Positions 17,342 to 25,259 of a stretch of DNA of 64,000 bases are shown here, one piece after another (position 1 is the first letter of the stretch; each line of letters opens with the position of its first letter). Both the position numbers and the translations under genes were made by a program. Under the pieces are notes generated by a model. The model saw nothing but the letters and a program-made list of their open reading frames with translations. It did not search any database and was not told the origin of the DNA. This DNA is from an uncultured Veillonella sp. (lineage in GTDB: Bacteria > Bacillota > Negativicutes > Veillonellales > Veillonellaceae). The stretch is taken from positions 23,543-87,542 of the forward strand of contig CABSJL010000005.1 of assembly GCA_902478055.1 (NCBI GenBank). Direction: 5' to 3'.

Positions 17342-18280
17342 ATGAGCTATATACATCTTACCATAGAAAAACGAAGTCAAATAGAAGTTTTACGAAAAGA
17401 AGGATACTCTGTTCGTAGAATTGCTAGCTTAATCGGTGTCCACCATTCTACTGTAGCAAGAGAATTAAATCGCGTTGAAGGTGAATATTCTGCGATTAAA
17501 GCACAACAGTTAGCAATTAGTAAGTCTACTAATAAAGGTAGACCAACAAAGTTAACACCTCAATTAGCGGCTTTAATTGAATCCAGGTTACAACAAACTT
17601 GGTCTCCAGAAGAAATAGTTGGTTCTGAATTAGTTGGGGTTCTAAGCTTTAAAACAATATATTCTTGGATCCATCGTGGTTTTCTTGCGGTAACAGAGAA
17701 AGTACTTCGCCGGAAAGGAAAAAAGCCCGGCACACAGGAAACCCGTGGACGCTTCAATGTTAAAAGGACCATTAAAGAACGACCTCAAGAAGTTGAAAAC
17801 CGGGAGATTTTTGGTCATTGGGAACTAGATACAATGGTTTCTTCCAGAGGTCAAAGCAAAGGCTGTTTAGCTACATTTGTTGAACGTAAAACTCGATTCT
17901 ATATAGCAATAAAGATGGATGACCGATCTAAGGATTCTATGTTTTTAGCTATTAGTTCCCTATACAACACATTAACAAGTAAATTACTTAAAACCTTTAC
18001 CGTGGACCGTGGTAAAGAATTTGCGTGCTTTGAACAGGTTGAAACCGAGTTTGGGATACCGATGTATTTTGCTGACGCCTATGCAGCATGGCAACGTGGC
18101 TCTAATGAAAATAGTAATGGTTTACTTCGAGAGTTTTTTCCTAAGAAAACCGATTTAGCTAAAGTAACACTAGATAAACTAACAGAAGCACTAGTGCTGA
18201 TTAATAATCGACCGAGAAAATGCCTTGGGTTTAAAACACCATTTGACATGTTTAAACATGAGATTAGAAAATTGATTTAA
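17342..18280 (+). CDS. IS30-family transposase
   Basis: This 312-residue DDE transposase has an N-terminal helix-turn-helix (EKRSQIEVLRKEGYSVRRIA, then a second in GVHHSTVAREL) that would bind the inverted repeats. The three catalytic residues lie in GHWELDTM, FTVDRGKEF and the family signature RGSNENSNGLLREFFPK, the E of the triad. Length and motif spacing fit intact IS30 members with no frameshift. The ribosome binding site is buried in a leader hairpin (17283-17341). The gene fills the element between its inverted repeats. Confidence 0.96.
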   Translation: MSYIHLTIEKRSQIEVLRKEGYSVRRIASLIGVHHSTVARELNRVEGEYSAIKAQQLAISKSTNKGRPTKLTPQLAALIESRLQQTWSPEEIVGSELVGVLSFKTIYSWIHRGFLAVTEKVLRRKGKKPGTQETRGRFNVKRTIKERPQEVENREIFGHWELDTMVSSRGQSKGCLATFVERKTRFYIAIKMDDRSKDSMFLAISSLYNTLTSKLLKTFTVDRGKEFACFEQVETEFGIPMYFADAYAAWQRGSNENSNGLLREFFPKKTDLAKVTLDKLTEALVLINNRPRKCLGFKTPFDMFKHEIRKLI

Positions 18281-18310
18281 TTTTGTCGCATTACTTATTG
18301 CAATTCATCA
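18281..18310 (-). repeat. Right terminal inverted repeat of the IS30-family element
   Basis: It reads TGATGAATTG inward on the minus strand. Its outermost TGA at 18308-18310 is the in-frame stop of the convergent gene at 18311-18724. Confidence 0.88.
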
Positions 18311-18724
18311 TTTATATTTATTACACTGAATTCCTCTAGATTTAAATTCATTCATGAGTATATCTATTGATTTATCAATGATTTCTTCATTAGTTATATA
18401 TACCATCTTTTTGAAGTAGACCGTACCATCAAATTCTATCCAACGACTTGTCTTACCATTTAGTAAGCAAATCTTCATTCTGCCAGCCCAGCTTCCCATG
18501 CTGCGGAATTTTTTGCCCTTAGAGAAGCGTACTTCTCGAATATCTTTTAATTTATAGGTTCTTTTCATTAATCCAAGGCCTATAGAGACTTGATCATCTG
18601 TAAAATAAAGAAGTTTATAACGGTCTTCTGGAGACATGGATTTAATTATAGATAGGTTATAAGTAGCAAAAACTATAGCAATAGCTATCAATATAAACAT
18701 TAGTATTATCATATAGCTTCCCAT
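18308..18724 (-). CDS. Hypothetical single-pass membrane protein, stop codon formed by IS end
   Basis: This 138-residue protein starts with one hydrophobic helix (residues 3 to about 23) followed by a basic, beta-rich cytoplasmic or periplasmic domain with a YTDD/PH-like look (LLYFTDDQVSIGLGLMKRTYKLKDIREV); no family is recognised with confidence. AAGGAGG precedes the ATG on the minus strand. The TGA stop is the terminal triplet of the insertion sequence. If the element is removed with one copy of the TT duplication, the next codon would be TAA at the same position, so the insertion seems not to have changed the protein. Confidence 0.7.
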   Translation of the reverse strand: MGSYMIILMFILIAIAIVFATYNLSIIKSMSPEDRYKLLYFTDDQVSIGLGLMKRTYKLKDIREVRFSKGKKFRSMGSWAGRMKICLLNGKTSRWIEFDGTVYFKKMVYITNEEIIDKSIDILMNEFKSRGIQCNKYK

Positions 18725-18883
18725 ACTTTCAAGGCCTCCTTTTCTCTATTATAATAAATATAAGTAATGTATGAAATCATTTTATATCACTTCATGAATA
18801 AAATTTCATATTGGTTATATCTTACGTATGTATAATATTCTCAAAATTGCATGGTTATTTGTAATAGAAATGGAGAGAGTGCT

Positions 18884-19639
18884 ATGTTTTCAACGTTAAT
18901 ATTTTTTATAATTTTATTCCTGATTTTCTTCTTTATTAAGCAATATAATTTATTGCAAAAATTAACTGTTGAGATTAAAGAGGCACGTGCCAATATCATT
19001 GTGGCATACGAGAAGAAAGTGGCTATTGTTAATCAGTTTACTAGTATTGTAAATGAGTATGATGATTATGAGAAACTAATCCAGTTGAAAGTGTCCGATA
19101 ATTTTGTTGAAATGGCTCGTGAAACAGCAAAAGCAGTTCAAAACATTACAGCATTAGCGAATCAATTCCCAGATTTGAAGGCTAACACTCAATATGGTAA
19201 ATTCTTGGAAGCGATTAGTGAAAATGAAACGTTTATTTCTAATAAACGTGAAAGCTATAACTTCCAAGTTAAAGAATATAATAGTGAAATTGCCCAAATT
19301 CCAATGGTGTTCGTTGCATCTTTGCTAGGCTTTAAACAGGCTCCATTCTTTGATCCAAATAATGAAGAAGCCTTGGCTGAATTTAGCGGTGCTGACCCAG
19401 AAGCGATTAAAGATCTTGCTATTAAGGGTACAGATAAGTTGAAGGATACAACAGATAAAATTAGAGAATCCTTTGAAAAACGTGAACAAGAAGCACAAGC
19501 CAAGAGAGAAGAACGCCTTAAACAAGAGCGTGAAGCTGCTTCTAATGATGAGAGTGTAAAGACTGAAGAGAAAACTGATACAGAGGCACCTAAAACAAAT
19601 GATGTATCTAGTTCAGTAGAGAAAAAAGAAGATAAATAA
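18884..19639 (+). CDS. LemA-family protein
   Basis: The ATG at 18884, preceded by GGAGAG, begins a 251-residue protein with an N-terminal membrane anchor (residues 3-22) and the long helical LemA domain with its NxxxxAY/EAxxN-type pattern (ARANIIVAYEKKVAIVNQF, then ESYNFQVKEYNSEI and the closing GFKQAPFF segment). The C-terminal 60 residues are a highly charged, glutamate/lysine-rich tail that is probably coiled coil or disordered. The family's role is unclear; members lie at the inner membrane facing outward. No partner such as a TPM-domain or HtpX-type protein is encoded next to it. Confidence 0.85.
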   Translation: MFSTLIFFIILFLIFFFIKQYNLLQKLTVEIKEARANIIVAYEKKVAIVNQFTSIVNEYDDYEKLIQLKVSDNFVEMARETAKAVQNITALANQFPDLKANTQYGKFLEAISENETFISNKRESYNFQVKEYNSEIAQIPMVFVASLLGFKQAPFFDPNNEEALAEFSGADPEAIKDLAIKGTDKLKDTTDKIRESFEKREQEAQAKREERLKQEREAASNDESVKTEEKTDTEAPKTNDVSSSVEKKEDK

Positions 19640-19694
19640 TTGTATAACACAACTATAGAAATGCGTATAGGAAATCATTATTAAAGTGATAGAG

Positions 19695-19724
19695 AAACCT
19701 CCACTCCAATGAGTGGAGGTTTTT
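19695..19724 (+). terminator. Intrinsic terminator after the LemA gene
   Basis: Perfect 12-bp stem AAACCTCCACTC / GAGTGGAGGTTT with a CAAT loop and a T run. Confidence 0.92.
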
Positions 19725-19999
19725 CTATTCAGCGCTATATAGGAGCTGTGTTGTAGATAGGAATTCAACATAGAATGTTATATTTAATAGTATCGAAATA
19801 ATAAGTGAATGTGATTTGGGTAACACATTTTATTTTGAGAATGATGTACAATAAAAATGTCCTTAAGAAAATCTGAACATCCTAGCTGGAACACTAGGCA
19901 TATAGGACGTATTGAACAATATATATGTTTTATTAACATTATTAATACACTAAAATCTATCAATGCTCTTAGTATGGGCAGTGATATAGAGGAGATAGA
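19725..19999. other. AT-rich non-coding gap before the methyltransferase gene
   Basis: Rest of a 360-base gap. It holds a -10-like TACAAT at 19847-19852 lying in an imperfect inverted repeat (ACATTTTAT ... ATAAAAATGT) and a small CCTAG/CTAGG hairpin further on. I found no -35 box at normal spacing and no credible small gene. A minus-strand open frame across this gap has no ribosome binding site or domain. Confidence 0.4.
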
Positions 20000-20815
20000 A
20001 TGACAAATACAATACAAGAGCTCACTGTCAACGAAGCTTGGCGTGATGAGCAAGATGCGTGGAATAACCGTTCCAATTACTTTGTAGAAATGCACAATCG
20101 AGAAGATCGTAAGGCGCAGGTTACAGAGTTTTTATCCTTTTTGAAGGATGAAAATCTGTTACCTCAAAACGGCGGTCGTACGTTAGATGTAGGATGCGGT
20201 GTTTGTGATTATGCACTAGGTTTAGCACGTGAAGGATATAAGGCGACAGGCATAGATTTGTCTGATGGCATGATTCGTGGTGCTAAACAAATAGCAGAGG
20301 CAGAAGGTTTAGATCTTAGCTTGTATATTGCACCGTGGTCTGATGAAACTCGCCGTGAACTAAAATGGGATAAAACCTTTGATTTAACATATAGTATTTT
20401 TTGCCCTATCATGTTTGATGTAGAAAACATTCGCGCCATGCATGAATCAAGTAAGGACAAATGCTTGTGGATTGCTTTTAGTGAACGCAGTGATGAAACG
20501 GTAGATATGTTATCTGAACATTTCTTTGGTCGCGATTCATTTCCTTGGGATGGTAAGATGAAAGCATGTTTAGATGTTATCCATGAAATAGGACATAATG
20601 TAAAAGTGACTTATAAAACAGTGCCTGAAACAGAGGTTATGAGCCTTGATAAAGCGGTTAATTACTTTGCTATGCGACTTCATAATAATACATGGGGCGA
20701 TATAGAAGATATGAAAGTAGAAATTAGGAATCTCATTGAACCATTAGCCATTAATGGAGAAATCCATAATAAAACAGTTGATAAAGTGGCATGGGTATCA
20801 TGGTCTGTGAAATAG
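20000..20815 (+). CDS. SAM-dependent class I methyltransferase
   Basis: This 271-residue cytoplasmic protein has the Rossmann motif I LDVGCGVCDYALGLAREG at about residues 57-74 and the acidic motif II GIDLSDGMI. The extra cysteines around motif I are unusual but not diagnostic. The N-terminal 50 residues (WRDEQDAWNNRSNYF) resemble small-molecule methyltransferases of anaerobes. The substrate is unknown. The ribosome binding site AGGAGAT is 5 bases before the ATG. The YgbA-like gene begins 9 bases downstream, suggesting a two-gene operon. Confidence 0.85.
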   Translation: MTNTIQELTVNEAWRDEQDAWNNRSNYFVEMHNREDRKAQVTEFLSFLKDENLLPQNGGRTLDVGCGVCDYALGLAREGYKATGIDLSDGMIRGAKQIAEAEGLDLSLYIAPWSDETRRELKWDKTFDLTYSIFCPIMFDVENIRAMHESSKDKCLWIAFSERSDETVDMLSEHFFGRDSFPWDGKMKACLDVIHEIGHNVKVTYKTVPETEVMSLDKAVNYFAMRLHNNTWGDIEDMKVEIRNLIEPLAINGEIHNKTVDKVAWVSWSVK

Positions 20816-20824
20816 GAGGGTAGT

Positions 20825-21154
20825 ATGACAGTTGATGAAAAACGTAAGTTAGAACTAAAAACTATGTACCAAATTATTGGCATCTATTGTCATAATAAGC
20901 ACCATACTCCTAAGGGGCAGCTATGTGAGGCTTGCGAGCAGGTTTGGGAATATGCGGAGCATCGCATTGATGCATGTCCTCATATGGAAAGTAAAACATT
21001 CTGTAGTGTATGTAAAACCCATTGCTATGCACCTAATTATCGTGAAAAAATCCGTGAAATTATGCGTTATGGTGGACCAAGGATGTTACTGGTATCGCCG
21101 ATCCAAGTCATTAGACATATGTATCTTGAATGGAAAGACAAAAAAAGAGGCTAG
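20825..21154 (+). CDS. YgbA-like 'nitrous oxide-stimulated promoter' family protein
   Basis: This 109-residue protein carries the family's cysteine pattern: YCHNKHH, CEACEQVWEYA, CPH and CSVCKTHCY, followed by YREKIREIMRYGGPRMLL. The cysteines suggest metal or Fe-S binding. The Escherichia coli homologue YgbA is induced by nitric oxide and helps cells recover from nitrosative stress; that role is transferred only by family likeness. Its stop codon lies inside the stem of the terminator at 21141-21172. It probably shares a transcript with the methyltransferase. Confidence 0.88.
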   Translation: MTVDEKRKLELKTMYQIIGIYCHNKHHTPKGQLCEACEQVWEYAEHRIDACPHMESKTFCSVCKTHCYAPNYREKIREIMRYGGPRMLLVSPIQVIRHMYLEWKDKKRG

Positions 21155-21172
21155 CCATGTTAGCCTCTTTTT
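21141..21172. terminator. Bidirectional terminator between convergent genes
   Basis: AAAAAGAGGCTA and TTAGCCTCTTTTT form an 11- to 12-bp stem with a 6-base loop. The stop codon of the YgbA-like gene is in the left arm, and the converging glutaredoxin-like gene ends 32 bases further. Confidence 0.88.
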
Positions 21173-21203
21173 AATGGTTTTATCACGTTTTCATGTAATA
21201 ATC

Positions 21204-21482
21204 TTATGCGATTGCTTTGTCCAATACAGCTTTGATTAATGCTTTTGTTTGGTCATAGCTTTCACCAGGTTGAGCCTCATATTGTTTGTCGAGGTCGAAC
21301 CATAAGTTTGGATAGTACTCATAAGGGTGAGTTTTGAAGAGCTCATGAGCGTCTTGATCTTCAACCCAGTTGATATGAATGTCTGCGTATGCAGGGTTTT
21401 CTGCAACGAGTTCATCGATAGCGCGGAATGCGTTTTCGCAGTAAGGGCAACCGATTAAGTGGAAACCTAAGATTTCTTTCAT
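21204..21482 (-). CDS. Glutaredoxin-like thioredoxin-fold protein
   Basis: This 92-residue protein begins with a beta strand and the redox motif CPYC (residues 12-15, in LIGCPYCENAFRAI), the classical glutaredoxin active site. A cis-proline-type segment (YYPNLWFD) follows at the expected position, but the usual TVP is replaced by YYPN, so it is a divergent member. It likely acts as a cytoplasmic thiol-disulfide reductant; Veillonella-like organisms may use a non-glutathione thiol. GGAAAGGAC precedes the ATG on the minus strand. It is divergent from ilvB. Confidence 0.85.
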   Translation of the reverse strand: MKEILGFHLIGCPYCENAFRAIDELVAENPAYADIHINWVEDQDAHELFKTHPYEYYPNLWFDLDKQYEAQPGESYDQTKALIKAVLDKAIA

Positions 21483-21674
21483 GTTACACAGTCCTTTCCA
21501 GATAGAATCAACATATACTTACATAATTTGAGATTTTATACATACTCATGCACCACAATATATGGTACACTACTGAGTATATCACATCTATATAAGATAT
21601 TCAATTTTTTAGATATATCTAATGAGAATATTGAGAATGCAATATGCATGTATTACATAGATAAGGAGACACCT

Positions 21675-23402
21675 ATGATTTCAGGCGCGCAGTATTTGGT
21701 AAAAGCCCTTCAAGAGGAGCAGGTAGAAATCTTATTTAACTATCCTGGGGCTGCTACTATTGATATTATGGATGAATTATATAAACAAGATCAGGTAAAG
21801 GTTATTTTGCCTCGTCACGAGCAAGCCTTAGCTCATGCTGCTGATGGGTATGCTCGTAGCACGGGTAAGGTAGGGGTTTGTATGGTAACCTCTGGACCAG
21901 GTGCTACCAATCTTGTAACAGGTATTGCTACTGCTTATGCAGATAGTGTTCCTCTTGTTTGTATTACAGGTCAAGTAGACTTAGGCCTCATGGGCAATGA
22001 CGCATTCCAAGAGGTGGATACGGTTGGTATTGTGCGCAATATCTGTAAATATGCTGTTACCGTTCGTGATCGTAAAGAGCTAGGGCGTATTTTGAAAGAA
22101 GCCTTTTATATTGCCCGTACTGGTCGTCCTGGTCCTGTAGTGGTGGATGTTCCTAAAAATATTCAAAAGGCTATGGGCTCTGATGAGTATCCTACAGAGG
22201 TTAATATTCGTGGCTATAAACCAAATACAACAGTTCACGTAGGACAAGTAAAAAAAGCATGCTCTATTATTAGCAAGGCTAAACGACCACTATTCTTATT
22301 AGGTGGTGGCGTTAGCATTAGTGGTGCTAACGACCTCATGATGAAGCTAGTAGAAAAAACAGGTATTCCTGCTGTAACTACATTGATGGGGAAAGGTGCT
22401 ATCGATAGTCTACATCCTTTATATCTCGGCAATATTGGTATTCATGGTGGCTATGCACCGAATGTGGCACTCACTGATTGTGATGTAATGATTTCTATTG
22501 GTACACGCTTTAACGATCGTATTACAGGCAAATTAAGCACCTTTGCACAACATTGTAAGATTATTCATATCGATGTAGATGCAGCATCTATCTCTAAAAA
22601 TATTAAAGTAGATATTCCAATCGTAGCCGATGCTAAATTGGCTATCGAAAAACTCTTAGAGTATATTGAGCCTCATGATCTTGGTGATTGGCCTGAACAA
22701 CTGCAACAGCTTAAAGCAGAACGTCCTGTAACACAAGCTGATGAAGAAGGTTTAACACCTCAAACAGTAATTGACTACATCAATAATCACTATGATCGCC
22801 CAATTGTTACTACTGACGTAGGTCAAAACCAACTATGGACTACTCAGTTTTTAGAGGTACAAGGACAACACCAAATGCTGACTTCTGGCGGTTTAGGAAC
22901 TATGGGCTATGGCTTCCCTGCAGCACTAGGTGCTCAAATGGGGAATCCAGATAAGCGCGTATTTGTCATCTGTGGTGACGGTGGGGTGCAAATGAACATC
23001 CAAGAGTTTGCTACCGCTATGCACTATCGTTTACCTGTGACGCTAATTGTTTTAAACAATGGGTTCCTCGGTAATGTACGTCAATGGCAACAATTGTTCT
23101 ACGATAAACGGTATGCTTGTACGAATTTGATGATGGATGAAAGCTCCATTGTTACACGAGATATCATTGATAATGATGAGTTTGAATATGTGCCAGACTT
23201 CGTGAAATTGGCAGAGGCTTATGGTGCTAAGGCAATGCGCATTACTAAAGTTGAGGATATTGAAAAAGGGTTCCAATTGGCGGATACTTTCAAAAATGGC
23301 CCGACCTTACTTGAGTTCATCATTCCTACAGAGCTTAATGTATTGCCAATGGTACCTGCAGGTAAATCTTTAAGTGATATGTTATTAAAGGATAAAAAAT
23401 AG
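21675..23402 (+). CDS. ilvB: Acetolactate synthase large (catalytic) subunit
   Basis: This thiamine-diphosphate enzyme joins two pyruvates, or pyruvate and 2-oxobutyrate, in the first shared step of valine, leucine and isoleucine synthesis. I start it at 21675, behind AAGGAG, giving 575 residues; the upstream 49-codon extension has no family match. Visible features are the catalytic glutamate region (PRHEQALAHAADGYAR), the SGPGATNLVTGIATAYADS block and the TPP motif GDGGVQMNIQEFATA closing with NNG. The small regulatory subunit gene follows after 8 bases, so this is the biosynthetic, feedback-regulated type. Confidence 0.97.
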   Translation: MISGAQYLVKALQEEQVEILFNYPGAATIDIMDELYKQDQVKVILPRHEQALAHAADGYARSTGKVGVCMVTSGPGATNLVTGIATAYADSVPLVCITGQVDLGLMGNDAFQEVDTVGIVRNICKYAVTVRDRKELGRILKEAFYIARTGRPGPVVVDVPKNIQKAMGSDEYPTEVNIRGYKPNTTVHVGQVKKACSIISKAKRPLFLLGGGVSISGANDLMMKLVEKTGIPAVTTLMGKGAIDSLHPLYLGNIGIHGGYAPNVALTDCDVMISIGTRFNDRITGKLSTFAQHCKIIHIDVDAASISKNIKVDIPIVADAKLAIEKLLEYIEPHDLGDWPEQLQQLKAERPVTQADEEGLTPQTVIDYINNHYDRPIVTTDVGQNQLWTTQFLEVQGQHQMLTSGGLGTMGYGFPAALGAQMGNPDKRVFVICGDGGVQMNIQEFATAMHYRLPVTLIVLNNGFLGNVRQWQQLFYDKRYACTNLMMDESSIVTRDIIDNDEFEYVPDFVKLAEAYGAKAMRITKVEDIEKGFQLADTFKNGPTLLEFIIPTELNVLPMVPAGKSLSDMLLKDKK

Positions 23403-23410
23403 GAGGGGCT

Positions 23411-23923
23411 ATGGAAGTACATATGAAAAAGCGCTGCATTTCAGCGTATGTAGAAAACCAAATCGGTGTATTGGCTAAAATTTCAGGTCTCTTTGCTGGT
23501 AAAAACTATAATTTAGATACATTGACAGTAGGGGAAACAGAAGATCCTACTATGTCGCGTATGACGATTGATCTTACTTGTGATGATTTGACGTATGAAC
23601 AAATTATTAAACAATTGAACCGCAGTGTTGAAGTCATTAAGGTTATTGACTTTACGGATATGCCGATTACGAAAAAAGAGTTATTATTTATCAAGGTTAA
23701 TAACTGTAAGGAAGCGGATAAACAAGAAATATTCCGTATTGCTCAAACCTTTGATCTCTTAGTGGTGGACTATAACCGTAAGTCTGTACTTATACAATGT
23801 GTAAAGACCGTATCTAAAAATAATGACATGATTGCCCTCTTTAAAGATATGTTCGTGAATCGCATTGAAGTTGTACGCGGTGGTAGCGTTGCAATCGAAG
23901 CACTATCTACACCTGATAGATAA
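23411..23923 (+). CDS. ilvN: Acetolactate synthase small (regulatory) subunit
   Basis: This 170-residue subunit has an N-terminal ACT domain (ISAYVENQIGVLAKISGLFAGKNYNLDTL) that binds valine and a C-terminal IlvN-type domain (ELLFIKVNN onwards). The N-terminal pattern of isoleucine/glycine and asparagine residues at the valine site is present. AGGAGG just after the ilvB stop supports the first ATG; a second ATG four codons later is too far from it. It regulates and stabilises the IlvB catalytic subunit. Confidence 0.96.
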   Translation: MEVHMKKRCISAYVENQIGVLAKISGLFAGKNYNLDTLTVGETEDPTMSRMTIDLTCDDLTYEQIIKQLNRSVEVIKVIDFTDMPITKKELLFIKVNNCKEADKQEIFRIAQTFDLLVVDYNRKSVLIQCVKTVSKNNDMIALFKDMFVNRIEVVRGGSVAIEALSTPDR

Positions 23924-24009
23924 GTTTTAACTTAATTATTCTAAATCTATTTCTGGAGGATAATGATCTAAAACTGGTAGTGATTTAGAATGGGTACAAC
24001 TGAATATGA

Positions 24010-24070
24010 TATAATATTTATATCGACCATTATTGATATAGAGACCTTGGTTGTATGCCAAGGTCTTTTT
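24010..24070 (+). promoter_or_regulatory. TATAAT box followed by a terminator-like leader hairpin before the carbonic anhydrase gene
   Basis: TATAAT at 24010-24015 would start transcription near 24022. A hairpin, AGACCTTGG (24042-24050) with CCAAGGTCT (24058-24066) and a T run to 24070, ends 14 bases before the start codon. It may terminate ilvN transcripts or act as a leader attenuator. No clear -35 box was seen. Confidence 0.5.
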
Positions 24071-24084
24071 ATATAGGAGGTACT

Positions 24085-24672
24085 ATGAGTTTATTAGATG
24101 ATATTTTAGCCCATAATAGAGAATATGTAGAAGATCAAAATACAGGCTATGTAGAAACAGATACTAAATGCAGTAAGATGCCTAGTCGAGAAATGGCAAT
24201 CGTTACATGCATGGATACACGTCTTGTTAACTTTTTAGAAGATTCCATGGATATTGGCCGCGGTGAAGCGAAAATTGTAAAGACTGCAGGGAACTGTATT
24301 ACAGGTCCCTTTGATGGCGTTGTACGTAGCTTACTTGTTTGTATTTATGAGCTAGGCGTTAATGAAATCTTTATCATTGGTCATCACGAATGTGGTATGG
24401 CAAAAACTACGGCAAAAGATCTAACAGAAAAAATGTTGGCTCGTGGTATTGCACCAGAAGCGATTCATATGGTCCGTAAAGAAATGGAACACTGGGCAGA
24501 TGGATTTACACACCCTGCTGAAAATGTAGAAGACACTGTAGACGAATTGCGTATGAATCCTTTGATTCCGAAAGACGTACCTATTCACGGTCTTATCTTC
24601 CATCCTAGAACAGGTGAAATTGAAGTCATCGTTAATGGCTATACACAAATGAAGCAATATTACGAAAAATAG
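24085..24672 (+). CDS. Beta-class carbonic anhydrase
   Basis: This zinc enzyme interconverts carbon dioxide and bicarbonate. The 195-residue product shows the beta-class zinc and dyad motif CMDTRLVNF (Cys, then Asp-Arg) and GHHECGM (His and Cys ligands). The start at 24085 follows GGAGG; an upstream ATG extension of ten codons would translate through the leader hairpin and is rejected. The protein lacks a signal peptide and is cytoplasmic. In an organism that carboxylates and decarboxylates C3/C4 acids it would supply or capture bicarbonate. Confidence 0.93.
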   Translation: MSLLDDILAHNREYVEDQNTGYVETDTKCSKMPSREMAIVTCMDTRLVNFLEDSMDIGRGEAKIVKTAGNCITGPFDGVVRSLLVCIYELGVNEIFIIGHHECGMAKTTAKDLTEKMLARGIAPEAIHMVRKEMEHWADGFTHPAENVEDTVDELRMNPLIPKDVPIHGLIFHPRTGEIEVIVNGYTQMKQYYEK

Positions 24673-24703
24673 TAGGTAAATACTTTAAAAGAGGTATTGT
24701 GAA

Positions 24704-25168
24704 TTGAGCAATATAGATAGATTAGATACATTTGAGGTAGCGTGTAAACATTTTCTGGGAGATTTTTCAAATTTTAAAAATCTCATTTCTACCCAAGTTC
24801 AATCGTTAAATGGTTTAGAATGGTCTCTTGATAAAGGTTCTACTAAGGTTTGTAGTGCTGACGAAAAGGGCTTAAAAAAACGATGCAAAGTTGGCATAAC
24901 ATATAGACTACAGGTTGAATTATCTCAAGTTGATACGGAAATTATTTGGTCAGAATTTAGCCGATTTTGGGGTGCCACTACTTTAAATCAGATTGAAAGA
25001 GTATACAGTAATGAAGAATTAGGGCGCTATCAATTTATAGCTAATAATTCTATAGGCGATGAGCTTACATGTAATATCTATTTACCTAATGAGTGGAATA
25101 TACCGCAATTAAATATGTTGGGTTTTGTTTCCGCTAGATATAGAAAAGTAGATGTTGAAGAAGTATAG
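24704..25168 (+). CDS. Hypothetical protein, 154 residues
   Basis: A TTG start at 24704 with GAGGT 11 bases upstream is the best choice because no ATG lies nearby in frame. The product has no signal peptide or membrane helix and no motif I recognise; it ends in acidic residues. Composition and codon use match neighbouring genes, and it follows the carbonic anhydrase by 31 bases without a terminator, so it is likely expressed with it. Function unknown. Confidence 0.55.
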   Translation: MSNIDRLDTFEVACKHFLGDFSNFKNLISTQVQSLNGLEWSLDKGSTKVCSADEKGLKKRCKVGITYRLQVELSQVDTEIIWSEFSRFWGATTLNQIERVYSNEELGRYQFIANNSIGDELTCNIYLPNEWNIPQLNMLGFVSARYRKVDVEEV

Positions 25169-25179
25169 CAAAATCTTAT

Positions 25180-25210
25180 TTGACTTAAAGTTAAGTTTAA
25201 GTTTTATAAT
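25180..25210 (+). promoter_or_regulatory. Promoter before the phosphoesterase gene
   Basis: TTGACT at 25180-25185 and TATAAT at 25205-25210, spacing 19. The spacer contains three closely spaced AAGTT units (AAGTTAAGTTTAAGTTT), a possible regulator site. Confidence 0.55.
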
Positions 25211-25259
25211 GTGTTCATATTAAATATTAATCAAACAGTTTAGTTAATAAAGGAATTAT

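Larger units (their letters stand above)
17241..18310 (+). mobile_element. Complete IS30-family insertion sequence, about 1070 bp
   Basis: The element is bounded by imperfect 30-bp inverted repeats at 17241-17270 and 18281-18310. The outer 10 bases (TGATGAATTG) and the inner TGCGACAAA block are identical and about 24 of 30 positions match. It contains one intact transposase gene. Both flanks carry TT, consistent with the short target duplications of this family. It sits between the tRNA-Arg terminator and a convergent hypothetical gene, whose stop codon (TGA) is supplied by the right end of the element. Confidence 0.9.

Noticed and set aside
19784..20095. 103-codon minus-strand open frame in the gap before the methyltransferase gene
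   Set aside because: It overlaps the methyltransferase start, lacks a ribosome binding site and has low-complexity hydrophobic content from AT-rich DNA.
21483..21674. T-box or leader-peptide attenuator before ilvB
   Set aside because: There is no T-box consensus, no terminator and no short branched-chain-rich reading frame; only a 7-bp inverted repeat (ATACTCA/TGAGTAT) was seen.
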